DNA from: Enterococcus lactis
GTDB taxonomy: Bacteria; Bacillota; Bacilli; Lactobacillales; Enterococcaceae
Length of the DNA stretch: 64,000 nt
Direction: 5' to 3'
Assembly: GCF_015751045.1 (NCBI RefSeq)
Contig: NZ_BNJW01000018.1
Span: 1 to 64,000, forward strand
Made by a program: the position numbers and the translations under genes. Each line of letters starts with the position of its first letter. Within the stretch, counting starts at the first letter, position 1. The notes under the pieces are model-generated. The model was not told the DNA's origin, searched no databases, and worked only from the letters and a program-made list of their open reading frames with translations. Below are positions 18,951 to 29,885 of the stretch, one piece after another.

Positions 18951-20394
18951 GTTTGTTTCCTCCAATTGTTTTGGGAGATATAGGAATCGTCAGTGTGACA
19001 GTTGTCCCTTCTCGGTATTTGCTGTCAATCGTGATAGGTTTTTGATTATTTCCGTAATAGAGAAGGAGACGCTTGTTTACGTTGTAAAGCCCGTAGCCGA
19101 TACTGAAATCTGAATCGATCCCTTTGGCTAACTCTTTACGTATTTCTGTTAGTTTTTCTACAGGAATGCCAATACCGTTGTCTATGACTTTGAATTGGAT
19201 CATTTCGTCGATTTTGCATGCAGTAATACGAATAAATCCTTTGTGACGAACGTACTTTGTTCCATGGTACACAGCATTTTCGATCAATGGTTGCAAGATC
19301 ATCTTTAAAATAGAAACAGGAAAAAGTGTTTCTGGTATATCAATCTTATAGTCAAGCATATGTCCGTATCTTATTTTTAAAATGACCAGATAATCATTGA
19401 TATGGCTGATTTCTTTTTCAAGAGGAATCCAGTCTTGTCCTTTGCTTAAAGACGTACGAAAAAAGCCGGAAAGTGCATGGGTCATAGTCAGAGCTTCTTC
19501 AAAGCAGTCTTGTTCGATCAAAGAAATGATGGCATCCAAACTGTTATAAATAAAATGAGGAGTGATCTGAGCTTGCAATACACGAACTTCACTTTGTGCT
19601 AAATGGTATTGTTTCAAAGCGTTCTCCCGTAAAGACTGGTTTAGATCTTCCGCCATTTTGTTCATACTAGCGGTAAGTGTCTGTAGTTCTTGTGTTTCTG
19701 GCATGTTTAAACGAAATCCAAGATTTCCTGAAGAAAGCTGTTCGGACATTGTGATCAGCTGATTGATCGGCTCTTGGACCTTCTGCTCTAAAAAGCGGCG
19801 ATTCTTTTTCGCATAGAAAAAAATAGTACTAAGAACCCCCAATTCGACTATCGTTAATAAAATGAGCGAGCGGACAAGCGTCGTATTTTTTTGACTTGCT
19901 AAGTCGATTTCCACACGAACAAAATCCTGTAAAATATCTGACAGTAGTTGAGTGACAGAATCGACCTGATTGATGATCTGTTCATTGGTATCCATAAAAT
20001 CTTCTGCCAAGATATGATGAATGAGCTCAGCTTGATAATCTTCCAATGTATCGATCGTACGTAACGATACATCTAACGTACTAATTTCTTTAAGTGTATT
20101 TGTATTATTTTTGATCTCTCGAATATCATTCCTAAGTTCTTCTAGGATATTTTCCTCATTGAACTCATCTACGGTTACTTGGCCAGAAATCAAGTCCCAC
20201 ATACTTTCCAAAACTTTTTGATCAACCTTCAAAGCAATTGCATCTGCTTTTTGGATATTTGCGATCGTCTGTTGATAAATCAAAAGCTGTTGCGAATATA
20301 ACAGTATGCTCAGTAGCAAAGGGATAACAGCAAATAGAAGCATGGCTTTGTTTGCTTGGGCAAAAATCTGTTTTATGCTTAAATTTTTGGTCAT
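18943..20394 (-). CDS. Sensor histidine kinase, YesM/LytS-like (His_kinase + HATPase)
   Basis: Membrane kinase of 483 aa. TM1 is about residues 17-34 and TM2 about 176-194, enclosing a mostly helical outside domain of about 140 aa. Next come a HAMP domain, the H-box with His280 (QITPHFIYNSLD), the N-box LIENAVYHG and the G-boxes DNGIGIP and GYGLYNV. This is the PF06580 type that pairs with YesN/AraC regulators. Its gene starts 13 nt after the stop of a lipoprotein sugar-binding protein and overlaps the regulator by 8 nt. I infer that the binding protein presents the sugar signal to the outside domain. Confidence 0.92.
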   Translation of the reverse strand: MTKNLSIKQIFAQANKAMLLFAVIPLLLSILLYSQQLLIYQQTIANIQKADAIALKVDQKVLESMWDLISGQVTVDEFNEENILEELRNDIREIKNNTNTLKEISTLDVSLRTIDTLEDYQAELIHHILAEDFMDTNEQIINQVDSVTQLLSDILQDFVRVEIDLASQKNTTLVRSLILLTIVELGVLSTIFFYAKKNRRFLEQKVQEPINQLITMSEQLSSGNLGFRLNMPETQELQTLTASMNKMAEDLNQSLRENALKQYHLAQSEVRVLQAQITPHFIYNSLDAIISLIEQDCFEEALTMTHALSGFFRTSLSKGQDWIPLEKEISHINDYLVILKIRYGHMLDYKIDIPETLFPVSILKMILQPLIENAVYHGTKYVRHKGFIRITACKIDEMIQFKVIDNGIGIPVEKLTEIRKELAKGIDSDFSIGYGLYNVNKRLLLYYGNNQKPITIDSKYREGTTVTLTIPISPKTIGGNKHV

Positions 20395-20407
20395 GATACT
20401 TCTCCAG

Positions 20408-21424
20408 TCAATAATTTCTGGTTGGGATGTTAGCTATATTCTGCTGGGAAAAGACAGTCTCGGAAATAAAAATATCTTTAGGTAGTGTTTTTCCTGTTTG
20501 AAGATTTCCAAAATAACGAGTAACGGTATTGGCTACATACCAGCCGACATCAGGTTTACACTCGACTACGCAATTGACGATTCCTAAGCGTAGCTTCTCG
20601 ATCATATCTTCTTGTCCATCAATCGTTACAATGATCAAATCTTCTCCAGGTTTGATTGATGTTTCTTTTATCGCAGCTAAAGCACCGTGAGTCATTTCAT
20701 CACTATGGCTGTATAATACATCAATTTCGGATAAATCATTTGTTTCTAAATATCGTTTCATCTGGTCTTTTCCTTTCATCCGAATAAAATCACCGACAAT
20801 TCGGTGAACAATAGTCATTGGAGGTTTATGGTCGATGGTTCCATCTTTTATTAGGGTTGGTTTACGATTGATTGATTCCAAAAATCCTTCGGAGCGTAGC
20901 TTGGTCGGTGTGGAGTTCTCTGAACCAGCAAGTTCTAGGATTCTGATTTCCTGTTTCTTTGAATTTGTGAAGTGATTGCTGACAAATAAACCCGCCCGAT
21001 TTCCTTCTGCTTTGAAACTGGGACCGATGTGGGTGACGAAAAGCTCGGGATCATTCGTTTGAATATGTCTGTCGACAAGTATGACAGGGATCCCTGCTCG
21101 CTTGGCTTCTTTTAATACAGAGTCCCACCCGGATTCTTGCAAAGGAGTAAAAATGATCATATCTACTTTATAGGCAATGAACGTCCGTATATCTTGGATT
21201 TGCCGTTCCTGATTCATGTAACCATTTCGGTAGAGAACTTGGTAATCTTCTTTTTCAAGCGCAGTGATAATTGATTCAGTATGCTTTTTCCGCCAGCTAC
21301 TCTCCGTTCCTGATTGCGAAAAACCAACGACTAGTGGGTCAGGTGCTTCCTTTGTACTAGGTGTACACCCCATCATTTGGTAAGCGATTACAATAAGAGC
21401 TAAAAAAAATAAAACACGTTTCAC
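20408..21424 (-). CDS. Sugar-binding lipoprotein (YtfQ/RbsB-like), likely sensory partner of the kinase
   Basis: A 338-aa periplasmic-binding-protein-like lipoprotein. The signal peptide ends in the lipobox MMGC (Cys20), so it is anchored outside the membrane. The fold resembles galactofuranose/ribose-type binding proteins (VVGFSQSG at the start, VILVDRHI in the middle, VTIDGQEDM later). It has no permease or ATPase in its operon; its direct neighbours are the kinase and regulator. Known three-component systems use such a binding protein as the sugar detector for a LytS/YesM kinase, and I infer that role here. The ligand is not evident; an importer subunit remains possible. Confidence 0.88.
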   Translation of the reverse strand: MKRVLFFLALIVIAYQMMGCTPSTKEAPDPLVVGFSQSGTESSWRKKHTESIITALEKEDYQVLYRNGYMNQERQIQDIRTFIAYKVDMIIFTPLQESGWDSVLKEAKRAGIPVILVDRHIQTNDPELFVTHIGPSFKAEGNRAGLFVSNHFTNSKKQEIRILELAGSENSTPTKLRSEGFLESINRKPTLIKDGTIDHKPPMTIVHRIVGDFIRMKGKDQMKRYLETNDLSEIDVLYSHSDEMTHGALAAIKETSIKPGEDLIIVTIDGQEDMIEKLRLGIVNCVVECKPDVGWYVANTVTRYFGNLQTGKTLPKDIFISETVFSQQNIANIPTRNY

Positions 21425-21502
21425 TTTAGATCACTCCATCTGGATTTGTTAGTACTATCTTATCAGATAAAAGGGAAAATCAAAGTCAAAAGGAATCAAT
21501 CG

Positions 21503-21535
21503 AAAAAAATCCAAGAAACTTAAAAAAATCCAAGA
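21503..21535 (+). repeat. Direct repeat upstream of the sugar importer, candidate regulator site
   Basis: AAAAAAATCCAAGA occurs twice (21503-21516 and 21522-21535), with starts 19 nt apart. Paired direct repeats about two helix turns apart are typical of AraC-type regulator sites, and such a regulator is encoded next door. The repeat lies about 70-100 nt before the importer -10 element. Confidence 0.5.
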
Positions 21536-21585
21536 CAAAAAAAGTACACCTAAAAAATTTAAAGTAAATCCCATAAAAAAATCAA

Positions 21586-21613
21586 TGTTAACGCTTTCTT
21601 TATTAGCTATACT
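21586..21613 (+). promoter_or_regulatory. cre site (CcpA) and -10 element of the sugar importer operon
   Basis: TGTTAACGCTTTCT (21586-21599) matches the cre consensus TGWNANCGNTNWCA at all but the last position. TATACT (21608-21613) is a good -10 box, while its -35 region is weak and covered by the cre site. This suggests catabolite repression by CcpA, plus dependence on an activator such as the neighbouring response regulator. Confidence 0.72.
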
Positions 21614-21643
21614 CGGTGTATCAATCGGAATGGGGGATAAAAA

Positions 21644-22732
21644 ATGAAAAACAAATTTAGAAAGATTCTTGGGAGTATCGCTATTTTGACCGCAAGCATT
21701 CTATTAAGTGCGTGTGGCAATTCAGGATCTGCAGATGATAGTACGGGGTATGTAGGAATCGCTATGCCGACCAAATCAGCAGAAAGATGGATCGCTGATG
21801 GGAACAACATGGTCTCGGAATTAGAAAAACTGGGTTATAAAACAGATCTTCAATATGGAGAAGATAAAGTAGAAAATCAAGTAGCACAAATCGAAAATAT
21901 GATTACAAAAGGGGTAGATACACTTGTGATTGCTTCTATCGATGGTTCGGCTTTAACTGATGTGTTAGCTAAAGCAAAAGAAGCAGATATCAAGGTGATT
22001 GCCTATGATCGTTTACTGATGAATTCAGAAAATGTCGATTACTACGCGACTTTTGATAATTTTGGAGTAGGTGTATCGCAAGCAGCTTATATTGAGGAGC
22101 ACTTAGGATTGAAAGAAGGAAAAGGACCATTCACGATTGAATTATTTGGTGGCTCGCCTGACGACAACAATGCACTAATTAATTACAACGGAGTGATGTC
22201 TGTTTTACAACCATATATGGACAACGGTCAGTTGGTCGTGCCATCTGGACAGACGAGTTTCAGTCAAATCGCTACGCTTCGCTGGGATGGTTCTACGGCG
22301 CAAGCAAGGATGGATAATCTGTTAAGCGCAAATTATACTGACCAAACATTGGATGCTGTTTTGTCGCCATATGACCCAATAAGTTTAGGGATCATTTCGT
22401 CATTAAAAGGCGTGGGGTATGGGAGTGAAAGTAAACCTTTACCTGTGATTACTGGACAAGATGCGACAGTTGCTGGCGTCAAATCGATCATTGCCGGGGA
22501 ACAAACACAAACGATCTTTAAAGACACACGTATCTTAGCAAAAAATACGATTGAAATGATCAAAGCAATCAGTGATGGAGAAGAGGTTCCGGTCAATGAT
22601 ACTGAAACTTATGATAATGGGGTGAAAACTGTTCCTACGTATTTAGCAAATACAGTATCTGTCGATAAAGATAATTATCAAGCAGAGCTGATCGACACAG
22701 ATTATTATAAAGAATCCGATCTGAAAAATTAA
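21644..22732 (+). CDS. Sugar ABC transporter substrate-binding lipoprotein (ChvE-like)
   Basis: A 362-aa binding protein with a lipoprotein signal peptide ending in LLSACGN. It resembles the ChvE / multiple-monosaccharide binding family ([13 protein letters not shown] at the start, [18 protein letters not shown]). ChvE proteins bind aldoses such as arabinose, galactose, glucose or xylose; the exact sugar cannot be read here. It is the first gene of a three-gene importer operon under a cre site, divergent from the sensor operon, which has a second, distinct binding protein. ATG at 21644 follows GGGGGAT. Confidence 0.92.
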   Translation: MKNKFRKILGSIAILTASILLSACGNSGSADDSTGYVGIAMPTKSAERWIADGNNMVSELEKLGYKTDLQYGEDKVENQVAQIENMITKGVDTLVIASIDGSALTDVLAKAKEADIKVIAYDRLLMNSENVDYYATFDNFGVGVSQAAYIEEHLGLKEGKGPFTIELFGGSPDDNNALINYNGVMSVLQPYMDNGQLVVPSGQTSFSQIATLRWDGSTAQARMDNLLSANYTDQTLDAVLSPYDPISLGIISSLKGVGYGSESKPLPVITGQDATVAGVKSIIAGEQTQTIFKDTRILAKNTIEMIKAISDGEEVPVNDTETYDNGVKTVPTYLANTVSVDKDNYQAELIDTDYYKESDLKN

Positions 22733-22785
22733 GAGGAACCAAACAAGGAACTAAAGAGATCTAAGTCAGAGAGAGGATAAGAATT

Positions 22786-24312
22786 ATGGCGGATTGTATT
22801 TTAAAAATGGCAGATATCACCAAAAAATTTTCTGGAATCCGAGCGTTAGATTGCGTGAATCTGATGATTGAACGTGGGGAAATCCATGCATTGTGCGGAG
22901 AAAACGGAGCGGGAAAATCAACATTGATGAATGTCTTGAGCGGCTTGTATCCGTATGGCTCCTATGACGGGGAAATCTTTTATGATGGAAAGCTGTGTCA
23001 ATTCAAAGATTTGAAAGATAGTGAAGAAAAAGGCATCGTCATCATTCATCAAGAATTAGCACTAAGTCCTTATCTTTCAATAAAAGAGAATATTTTTCTC
23101 GGAAATGAACAAGCAGAAAGAGGCGTGATTGATTGGGAATTGACAGAAAAGAAAACGTATGAATTGCTGAATAAAGTCGGTTTGTCTATCGACCCGAATC
23201 TTCTAGTATCCCAGATCGGCGTAGGGCAACAGCAACTAGTTGAAATAGCTAAAGCATTATCAAAATCCGTCCGTCTGTTGATTTTGGATGAGCCTACCGC
23301 TGCATTGAATGAAGAAGAAAGCGCGAATTTGCTGAGATTGATCCGAGAATTGAAAGAGCAAGGTGTAACCTCCATCATTATTTCACATAAGCTGAATGAA
23401 ATCGTGGATATCGCAGATCGAATCACCATTTTACGGGATGGACAGACGATTGAGACGCTAGAAAATGAAATGATCAGCGAAGAGCATATTATTCGCGGGA
23501 TGGTGGGCAGAGATTTAGTTGATCGTTATCCTGAAAGAAAACCGGATATTGGAGAAGTTTATTTTAAAGTAGAAGACTGGACGGTCTATCACCCTCTTGA
23601 TCATGAGCGAATCATAAACGACCATATCAACTTGCATTTGAAAAAAGGAGAGATTGTAGGAATAGCTGGACTGATGGGAGCGGGCAGAACTGAATTCGCT
23701 ATGAGTCTATTTGGACATTCTTATGGAAGCAAGATATCCGGACGTATATTAAAGGAAGGAGCAGAGATATCAGTTAAGACCGTTCCTTCAGCCATTGCAA
23801 ACGGACTCGCTTATGTCTCGGAGGACCGAAAATCTTTAGGACTGAATCTGCTGATGGATATTCGGGAAAACGTGACGCTGAGCAGTTTGGATAAAATAAG
23901 TCAAAAAGGAGTATTAAATAAAGAAAAAGAAGTAACTGAGGCAGAAAATTTCCGGAAAAAGATGCGTATAAAAACAAACTCCATCCATCAAATTGTCAGT
24001 AGTCTTAGTGGTGGGAATCAACAAAAAGTCGTTTTATCCAAGTGGCTGATGACACAACCCGATATTCTTTTTTTAGATGAGCCAACCCGAGGGATAGACG
24101 TTGGGGCAAAATATGAGATCTACACGATTATCGAAGAAATGGCAGCAAATGGCAAAGCTGTCTGTCTTATCTCTTCTGAACTTCCTGAAATCTTAGGAAT
24201 GTGTGATCGAATCTATACGATGAACGAAGGACGTATTACAGGAGAAGTCTCGCGAGAAGAGGCAGATCAAGAAGTCTTGATGAAATTAATGACGAAAGAA
24301 GAGGTGGGTTAA
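22786..24312 (+). CDS. Sugar ABC transporter ATP-binding protein (GguA/MmsA-like)
   Basis: A 508-aa protein with two ABC domains, typical of CUT2 monosaccharide importers. The first half has Walker [10 protein letters not shown] and Walker [10 protein letters not shown]; its signature is the degenerate [11 protein letters not shown]. The second half has a degenerate Walker A (GLMGAGRTE), signature LSGGNQQK and Walker [11 protein letters not shown]. An inactive second Walker A is normal in this family. It energises uptake through the following permease. It starts 53 nt after the binding-protein gene and the permease starts 1 nt after its stop. Confidence 0.95.
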   Translation: MADCILKMADITKKFSGIRALDCVNLMIERGEIHALCGENGAGKSTLMNVLSGLYPYGSYDGEIFYDGKLCQFKDLKDSEEKGIVIIHQELALSPYLSIKENIFLGNEQAERGVIDWELTEKKTYELLNKVGLSIDPNLLVSQIGVGQQQLVEIAKALSKSVRLLILDEPTAALNEEESANLLRLIRELKEQGVTSIIISHKLNEIVDIADRITILRDGQTIETLENEMISEEHIIRGMVGRDLVDRYPERKPDIGEVYFKVEDWTVYHPLDHERIINDHINLHLKKGEIVGIAGLMGAGRTEFAMSLFGHSYGSKISGRILKEGAEISVKTVPSAIANGLAYVSEDRKSLGLNLLMDIRENVTLSSLDKISQKGVLNKEKEVTEAENFRKKMRIKTNSIHQIVSSLSGGNQQKVVLSKWLMTQPDILFLDEPTRGIDVGAKYEIYTIIEEMAANGKAVCLISSELPEILGMCDRIYTMNEGRITGEVSREEADQEVLMKLMTKEEVG

Positions 24313-24313
24313 G

Positions 24314-25519
24314 TTGGAACAAGCAAAAAATCTTACGGATAAAAAAGAGAAAAAACTAAATTTGAAAAGTAGAGCAGCTGATCTTTTTGGTCGCTACAGC
24401 ATGGTGATCATTTTAGCGGGACTACTTATTGCGTTTCAATTGATGACGGATGGTATTTTCTGGCGTCCGTTGAATATAACTAACCTTGTTTTGCAAAATA
24501 GTCATATATTAGTACTAGCTGCAGGGATGTTATTAGTTGTGCTCTTAGGTCATGTGGATTTGTCGGTAGGGTCAGTGATGGCGTTTGTTGGTGCAATTGC
24601 GGGCATGATGATGGTCAATCGCCAAATGAACCCGTGGGTGACAGTCATCGCTTGTCTTGCAGTAGGCGGGCTGATCGGCGCATGGCAAGGTTTTTGGGTA
24701 GCTTATGCTGGGATACCGGCGTTTATCGTGACTTTAGCAGGATTGCTGATGTTTCGTGGACTGACACAAGTTGTTCTAGGAGGCCAATCTCTAGCACCTT
24801 TTCCAGCTGTTTTCCAAAAAATGTCTACGGGTTATTTACCAGACTTAAGCAAAGGAAGCAACCTTCACTTCTTGACATTGATTTTAGGAATGATCATCAC
24901 CATCGTGTTAGTTGTTGGACAATGGCGAACAAGAAATCGTCGGAAAAATCATTTATTTGAAGTGGAATCTCCAGCAGCTTTCTTGGTAAAGGCGGTATTT
25001 ACAGCAGTCGTTGTACTAGGGATAACTTATATCTTTGCCTCTTATCAAGGATATCCGATCATTTTGATCATTCTCGGTTTGATCGTCGCAGCATATGGGT
25101 TTTTGACAAATAAAACAGTAGTAGGTCGCCAGATTTATGCGACGGGCGGAAATCGAAAAGCGGCTGAACTATCAGGAATCAAAACAAAGCGGATCACGTT
25201 CTGGGTTTTCGTCAACATGGGAGTCATGGCAGCTTTAGCTGGATTAGTTTTAGCTGCTCGGTTAAATGCGGCGACACCTCAAGCGGGTACTTCGATGGAA
25301 CTAGATGCGATGGCGGCAGTATATTTTGGCGGTGCTTCGACATCAGGCGGCATCGGAACGATTATGGGTGCGATTGTCGGTGGCTTGGTCATGGGTGTAT
25401 TGAACAATGGCATGTCGATTTTAGGCGTTGGGGTAGATTGGCAGCAGGCAATCAAAGGGTTGATCTTGCTTTTAGCCGTTGTATTAGACTTGTATAACAA
25501 GAAAAAACGGACAGCGTAG
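24314..25519 (+). CDS. Sugar ABC transporter permease (GguB/MmsB-like)
   Basis: Integral membrane permease of 401 aa with about ten hydrophobic segments, of the BPD_transp_2 family. The motif region GIKTKRITFWVF near residue 290 and the glycine-rich VYFGGASTSGGIGT are typical. The start is TTG at 24314, preceded by GAGGTGGG. At about 400 aa it is longer than RbsC-type permeases (about 320 aa) and matches the GguB/MmsB/XylH length, supporting a ChvE-type system. A strong terminator follows at 25544. Confidence 0.94.
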   Translation: MEQAKNLTDKKEKKLNLKSRAADLFGRYSMVIILAGLLIAFQLMTDGIFWRPLNITNLVLQNSHILVLAAGMLLVVLLGHVDLSVGSVMAFVGAIAGMMMVNRQMNPWVTVIACLAVGGLIGAWQGFWVAYAGIPAFIVTLAGLLMFRGLTQVVLGGQSLAPFPAVFQKMSTGYLPDLSKGSNLHFLTLILGMIITIVLVVGQWRTRNRRKNHLFEVESPAAFLVKAVFTAVVVLGITYIFASYQGYPIILIILGLIVAAYGFLTNKTVVGRQIYATGGNRKAAELSGIKTKRITFWVFVNMGVMAALAGLVLAARLNAATPQAGTSMELDAMAAVYFGGASTSGGIGTIMGAIVGGLVMGVLNNGMSILGVGVDWQQAIKGLILLLAVVLDLYNKKKRTA

Positions 25520-25543
25520 GAGAACACCGTTTATTCAGAAAAA

Positions 25544-25580
25544 AAGACTGTGACAAGACGTTTGTCACAGTCTTGTTTTC
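25544..25580 (+). terminator. Terminator of the sugar importer operon
   Basis: AAGACTGTGACAA (25544-25556) pairs perfectly with TTGTCACAGTCTT (25562-25574), followed by a GTTTTC tail. The hairpin shares the GTGACA/TGTCAC core of the dispersed repeats at 2569 and 48469. Confidence 0.87.
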
Positions 25581-25730
25581 GCTAAAAGCGAACATTCATT
25601 GCTTCGTTTGTTTAGACTAAAAATAATGTATGTTTTTTTACCATTCGTATAAATTCTCTTTTTGCTCTTGATTTTTTCGCTTAATTGAGTTAAATTACAT
25701 AGGGCGCTAAAAAAAGCCTTGATTAAATTA

Positions 25731-25745
25731 ATAATGTTCGTGTTT
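25731..25745 (-). promoter_or_regulatory. PurR box upstream of guaC
   Basis: The reverse complement contains AACACGAACATTA, the same core as purC box 1. Here it is in the inverted orientation, 30-45 nt before the guaC start. A clear partner box at the usual distance is not visible; a weak CGAACATT core lies further upstream at 25589. A candidate promoter (TTGAGT 25685, 17 nt, TAAAAA 25708) would put this box in the transcribed leader. Confidence 0.68.
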
Positions 25746-25776
25746 TGCTGGATGTGAACATCAGGAGGATAATGTA

Positions 25777-26754
25777 ATGAAAGTATTTGATTACGAAGAT
25801 ATTCAATTAATTCCTAATAAATGTATCGTAAATAGCCGTTCTGAATGTGATACAACGGTCACATTAGGTAAACATACATTCAAAATGCCAGTAGTGCCTG
25901 CCAACATGCAGACGATTATTGATGAAACGATTGCAGAATTCTTAGCGGAAAATGGTTATTTCTATATCATGCATCGGTTTGATGAAGCAGCTCGAATTCC
26001 GTTTATCAAAAAAATGAAAAAGCGCGGATTGATTACCTCGATCAGTGTTGGTGTCAAGAAAGAGGAATATTCCTTTATAGAGAAGTTGGCAGAAGAATCG
26101 CTAAATCCTGATTATATCACTATCGACATCGCGCATGGACATGCTAACTCAGTTATTGATATGATTCAGCATATTAAAAAATATTTGCCTGAAACTTTTG
26201 TGATTGCCGGTAATGTTGGTACACCGGAAGCCGTCCGTGAATTGGAAAATGCGGGCGCAGATGCAACAAAAGTCGGGATTGGTCCAGGAAAAGTATGTAT
26301 TACAAAAATCAAGACAGGCTTTGGAACTGGAGGCTGGCAACTGGCCGCTCTTAGATGGTGTGCGAAAGCAGCTCGCAAGCCGATCATCGCTGACGGTGGG
26401 ATCAGAACACATGGCGATATTGCAAAATCTGTCCGTTTTGGAGCGACAATGGTTATGATTGGCTCATTGTTTGCCGGTCACGAGGAATCTCCTGGCGAAA
26501 CAAAAGTCGAAAACGGAATTGTATATAAAGAATACTTTGGTTCTGCTTCAGAATTCCAAAAAGGTGAAAAACGAAATGTTGAAGGAAAGAAAATCTGGAT
26601 CCAACATAAAGGATCTTTGAAAGATACACTAGTGGAAATGCAACAAGACCTTCAATCATCTATTTCGTATGCTGGAGGAAGAGATCTGGAAGCCATTCGG
26701 AAAGTTGATTATGTCATCGTGAAAAATTCGATTTTTAACGGAGATACGATCTAA
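25777..26754 (+). CDS. guaC: GMP reductase
   Basis: Deaminates and reduces GMP to IMP with NADPH, returning guanine nucleotides to the shared pool. The 325-aa protein is a TIM barrel of the IMPDH/GMPR family without CBS domains, which with its length distinguishes it from IMP dehydrogenase. The catalytic cysteine lies in GPGKVCITK, followed by [13 protein letters not shown] at 25777 follows AGGAGG. A single gene closed by a terminator at 26774, it joins the PurR-box group of this window. Confidence 0.95.
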   Translation: MKVFDYEDIQLIPNKCIVNSRSECDTTVTLGKHTFKMPVVPANMQTIIDETIAEFLAENGYFYIMHRFDEAARIPFIKKMKKRGLITSISVGVKKEEYSFIEKLAEESLNPDYITIDIAHGHANSVIDMIQHIKKYLPETFVIAGNVGTPEAVRELENAGADATKVGIGPGKVCITKIKTGFGTGGWQLAALRWCAKAARKPIIADGGIRTHGDIAKSVRFGATMVMIGSLFAGHEESPGETKVENGIVYKEYFGSASEFQKGEKRNVEGKKIWIQHKGSLKDTLVEMQQDLQSSISYAGGRDLEAIRKVDYVIVKNSIFNGDTI

Positions 26755-26773
26755 ATAATGAGCAAAATATCAG

Positions 26774-26805
26774 CGGAAGGTTCATAACAGAACCTTCCGT
26801 TTTTT
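26774..26805 (+). terminator. Terminator after guaC
   Basis: CGGAAGGTTC (26774-26783) pairs perfectly with GAACCTTCCG (26790-26799), followed by TTTTTT. Confidence 0.92.
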
Positions 26806-26888
26806 ATGTTTTGCAAAAAAAGCTTTTCTTTTTTCTCGTAAATTCGGTAAAATCAATAGAAAGAATGGACAACAGAAAAGAGAGGACT

Positions 26889-28313
26889 ATGTGGGAAAAA
26901 GTAGAGAAAAAACAAGGACCGATTTATCGTCAAATCATGGAACAGATCATGAGAGAAATCGAAAGTGGAAGAATCAATCCTGGAGATCAACTTGAATCGG
27001 AACGAAAACTAGGGCAATTTTTTGGTGTAAATCGTTCCACCGTTGTTCATGCATTGGAAGAACTTAGAGAGCTTGGCGTATTAACAAGTAAACGTGGTAG
27101 CGGTTGGTTCGTCAATCAGACTGAATGGGGGAAATTCGCCGTTCCAAGAATCGATTGGCGACAAATGATCTCACCTCGCTATGAACAGACGGATTGGTAT
27201 GAGCAAAAAATAAAAGAAGCAAAGCAGAGCCAAAAAACATTGTTCCTTGACTTATATGCGAGTGAGATGCCAAATGAGCTTTTGCCGAATTTTGAGTTTC
27301 CTTCTTATTCTCTTGAAGAAATCTTAGCGGAAGAAAAAGAAATGGATCTTTTAGGCTATACTCCGTTACGTAACAAAATCAAACGGTATTTGGAAAGTAA
27401 ATTTGAACTGACCTTTTCCCTAAACCAGCTTCTGGTGACTGGTGGTGGCCAGCAAGCAATCTTTTTGATCTTACAAACGATTCTTTCTGCTGGAGAGGGG
27501 ATAGCTGTAGAGTCACCTTCTTTTTTTTACCGATTACCTCTTTTCAAAGCTTCAGGAACGCGTTTATTTGGGATACCGATGGATGAAGAAGGGATCGACT
27601 TAGAAAAACTGAAAGAATCGATCCATAAAAATAAATTGAAAGCAGTGCTTATCAACCCGAATTTTCAAAACCCTACAGGAAAGGTGATGAGTCAAAAGCG
27701 ACGAGAAAAGCTAGTAGAATTGTGTCGGCAGTATCGGCTTCCGATTATTGAAGACGATGTATTTACGGACCTTTCATTTCTAAAGCAAGATGAAGTTCTT
27801 CCTATACGGACGATTGATCCGGATAATGTATTATATGTCGGTTCGTTATCTAGGATTTTAGGAAAAACAACGAAAATCGGTTGGTTGATCGGACCAGAGA
27901 CCTTTATCTTGCAACTCGCTAAAGCGCAAGAAATGATGGAGTTTCCGATGAACATCCTTACACAAATCACGGCCGCTAATGTATTTGATGAAGCAATTGA
28001 TTTGAAAATGTTGGATGTAAGAAAAAAATTGAAAGAAAAAAGCCAACTGATAAGTATTTGGGCGGAGTCTCAATCGTTTTTCAAGCTTCATTCGATTCTA
28101 GGTGGTTATTATGCTTGGATCACTTGGGATGGAAAAAAGCTGGACCCCCAACTAGCAGAAAAAGTAGTAGATATGGGTCTAGGAATCGCACCAAGTCTAC
28201 TTTTTGGGCAAGATATAAATGGAATCAGAATCAATTACAGTCGTCTAGATGAAGCCAACATATCGTTGTTTTATTCAAAGATGAAAATTTTAGAACAGTG
28301 GTTAACAGAATAA
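26889..28313 (+). CDS. MocR-type regulator (GntR HTH + aminotransferase-like domain)
   Basis: A fusion of 474 aa. The N-terminal GntR winged helix (PIYRQIMEQIMREIESGRIN, then FGVNRSTVVHALEEL) is followed by a fold-type I PLP aminotransferase domain with NPNFQNPTG and a candidate Schiff-base lysine in GSLSRILGKTTKIGW. MocR proteins usually sense PLP or an amino compound and often control a neighbouring gene. Here no vitamin B6 or amino-acid gene is adjacent, so the target is unknown. ATG 26889 gives the usual GntR start but is very close to its ribosome site; ATG 26865 is an alternative. Confidence 0.87.
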   Translation: MWEKVEKKQGPIYRQIMEQIMREIESGRINPGDQLESERKLGQFFGVNRSTVVHALEELRELGVLTSKRGSGWFVNQTEWGKFAVPRIDWRQMISPRYEQTDWYEQKIKEAKQSQKTLFLDLYASEMPNELLPNFEFPSYSLEEILAEEKEMDLLGYTPLRNKIKRYLESKFELTFSLNQLLVTGGGQQAIFLILQTILSAGEGIAVESPSFFYRLPLFKASGTRLFGIPMDEEGIDLEKLKESIHKNKLKAVLINPNFQNPTGKVMSQKRREKLVELCRQYRLPIIEDDVFTDLSFLKQDEVLPIRTIDPDNVLYVGSLSRILGKTTKIGWLIGPETFILQLAKAQEMMEFPMNILTQITAANVFDEAIDLKMLDVRKKLKEKSQLISIWAESQSFFKLHSILGGYYAWITWDGKKLDPQLAEKVVDMGLGIAPSLLFGQDINGIRINYSRLDEANISLFYSKMKILEQWLTE

Positions 28314-28343
28314 TTTCACAAAGTAAAAAGATTAAAGAATATA

Positions 28344-28383
28344 ACAGCTGGGATTTAAATTTCCGGCTGTTTCTTTTTTTTCT
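28344..28383 (+). terminator. Terminator after the MocR-type regulator
   Basis: ACAGCTGG (28344-28351) pairs with CCGGCTGT (28363-28370) with one wobble, followed by a long T-rich run. Confidence 0.82.
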
Positions 28384-29883
<1,500 letters not shown>

Positions 29884-29885
29884 TC

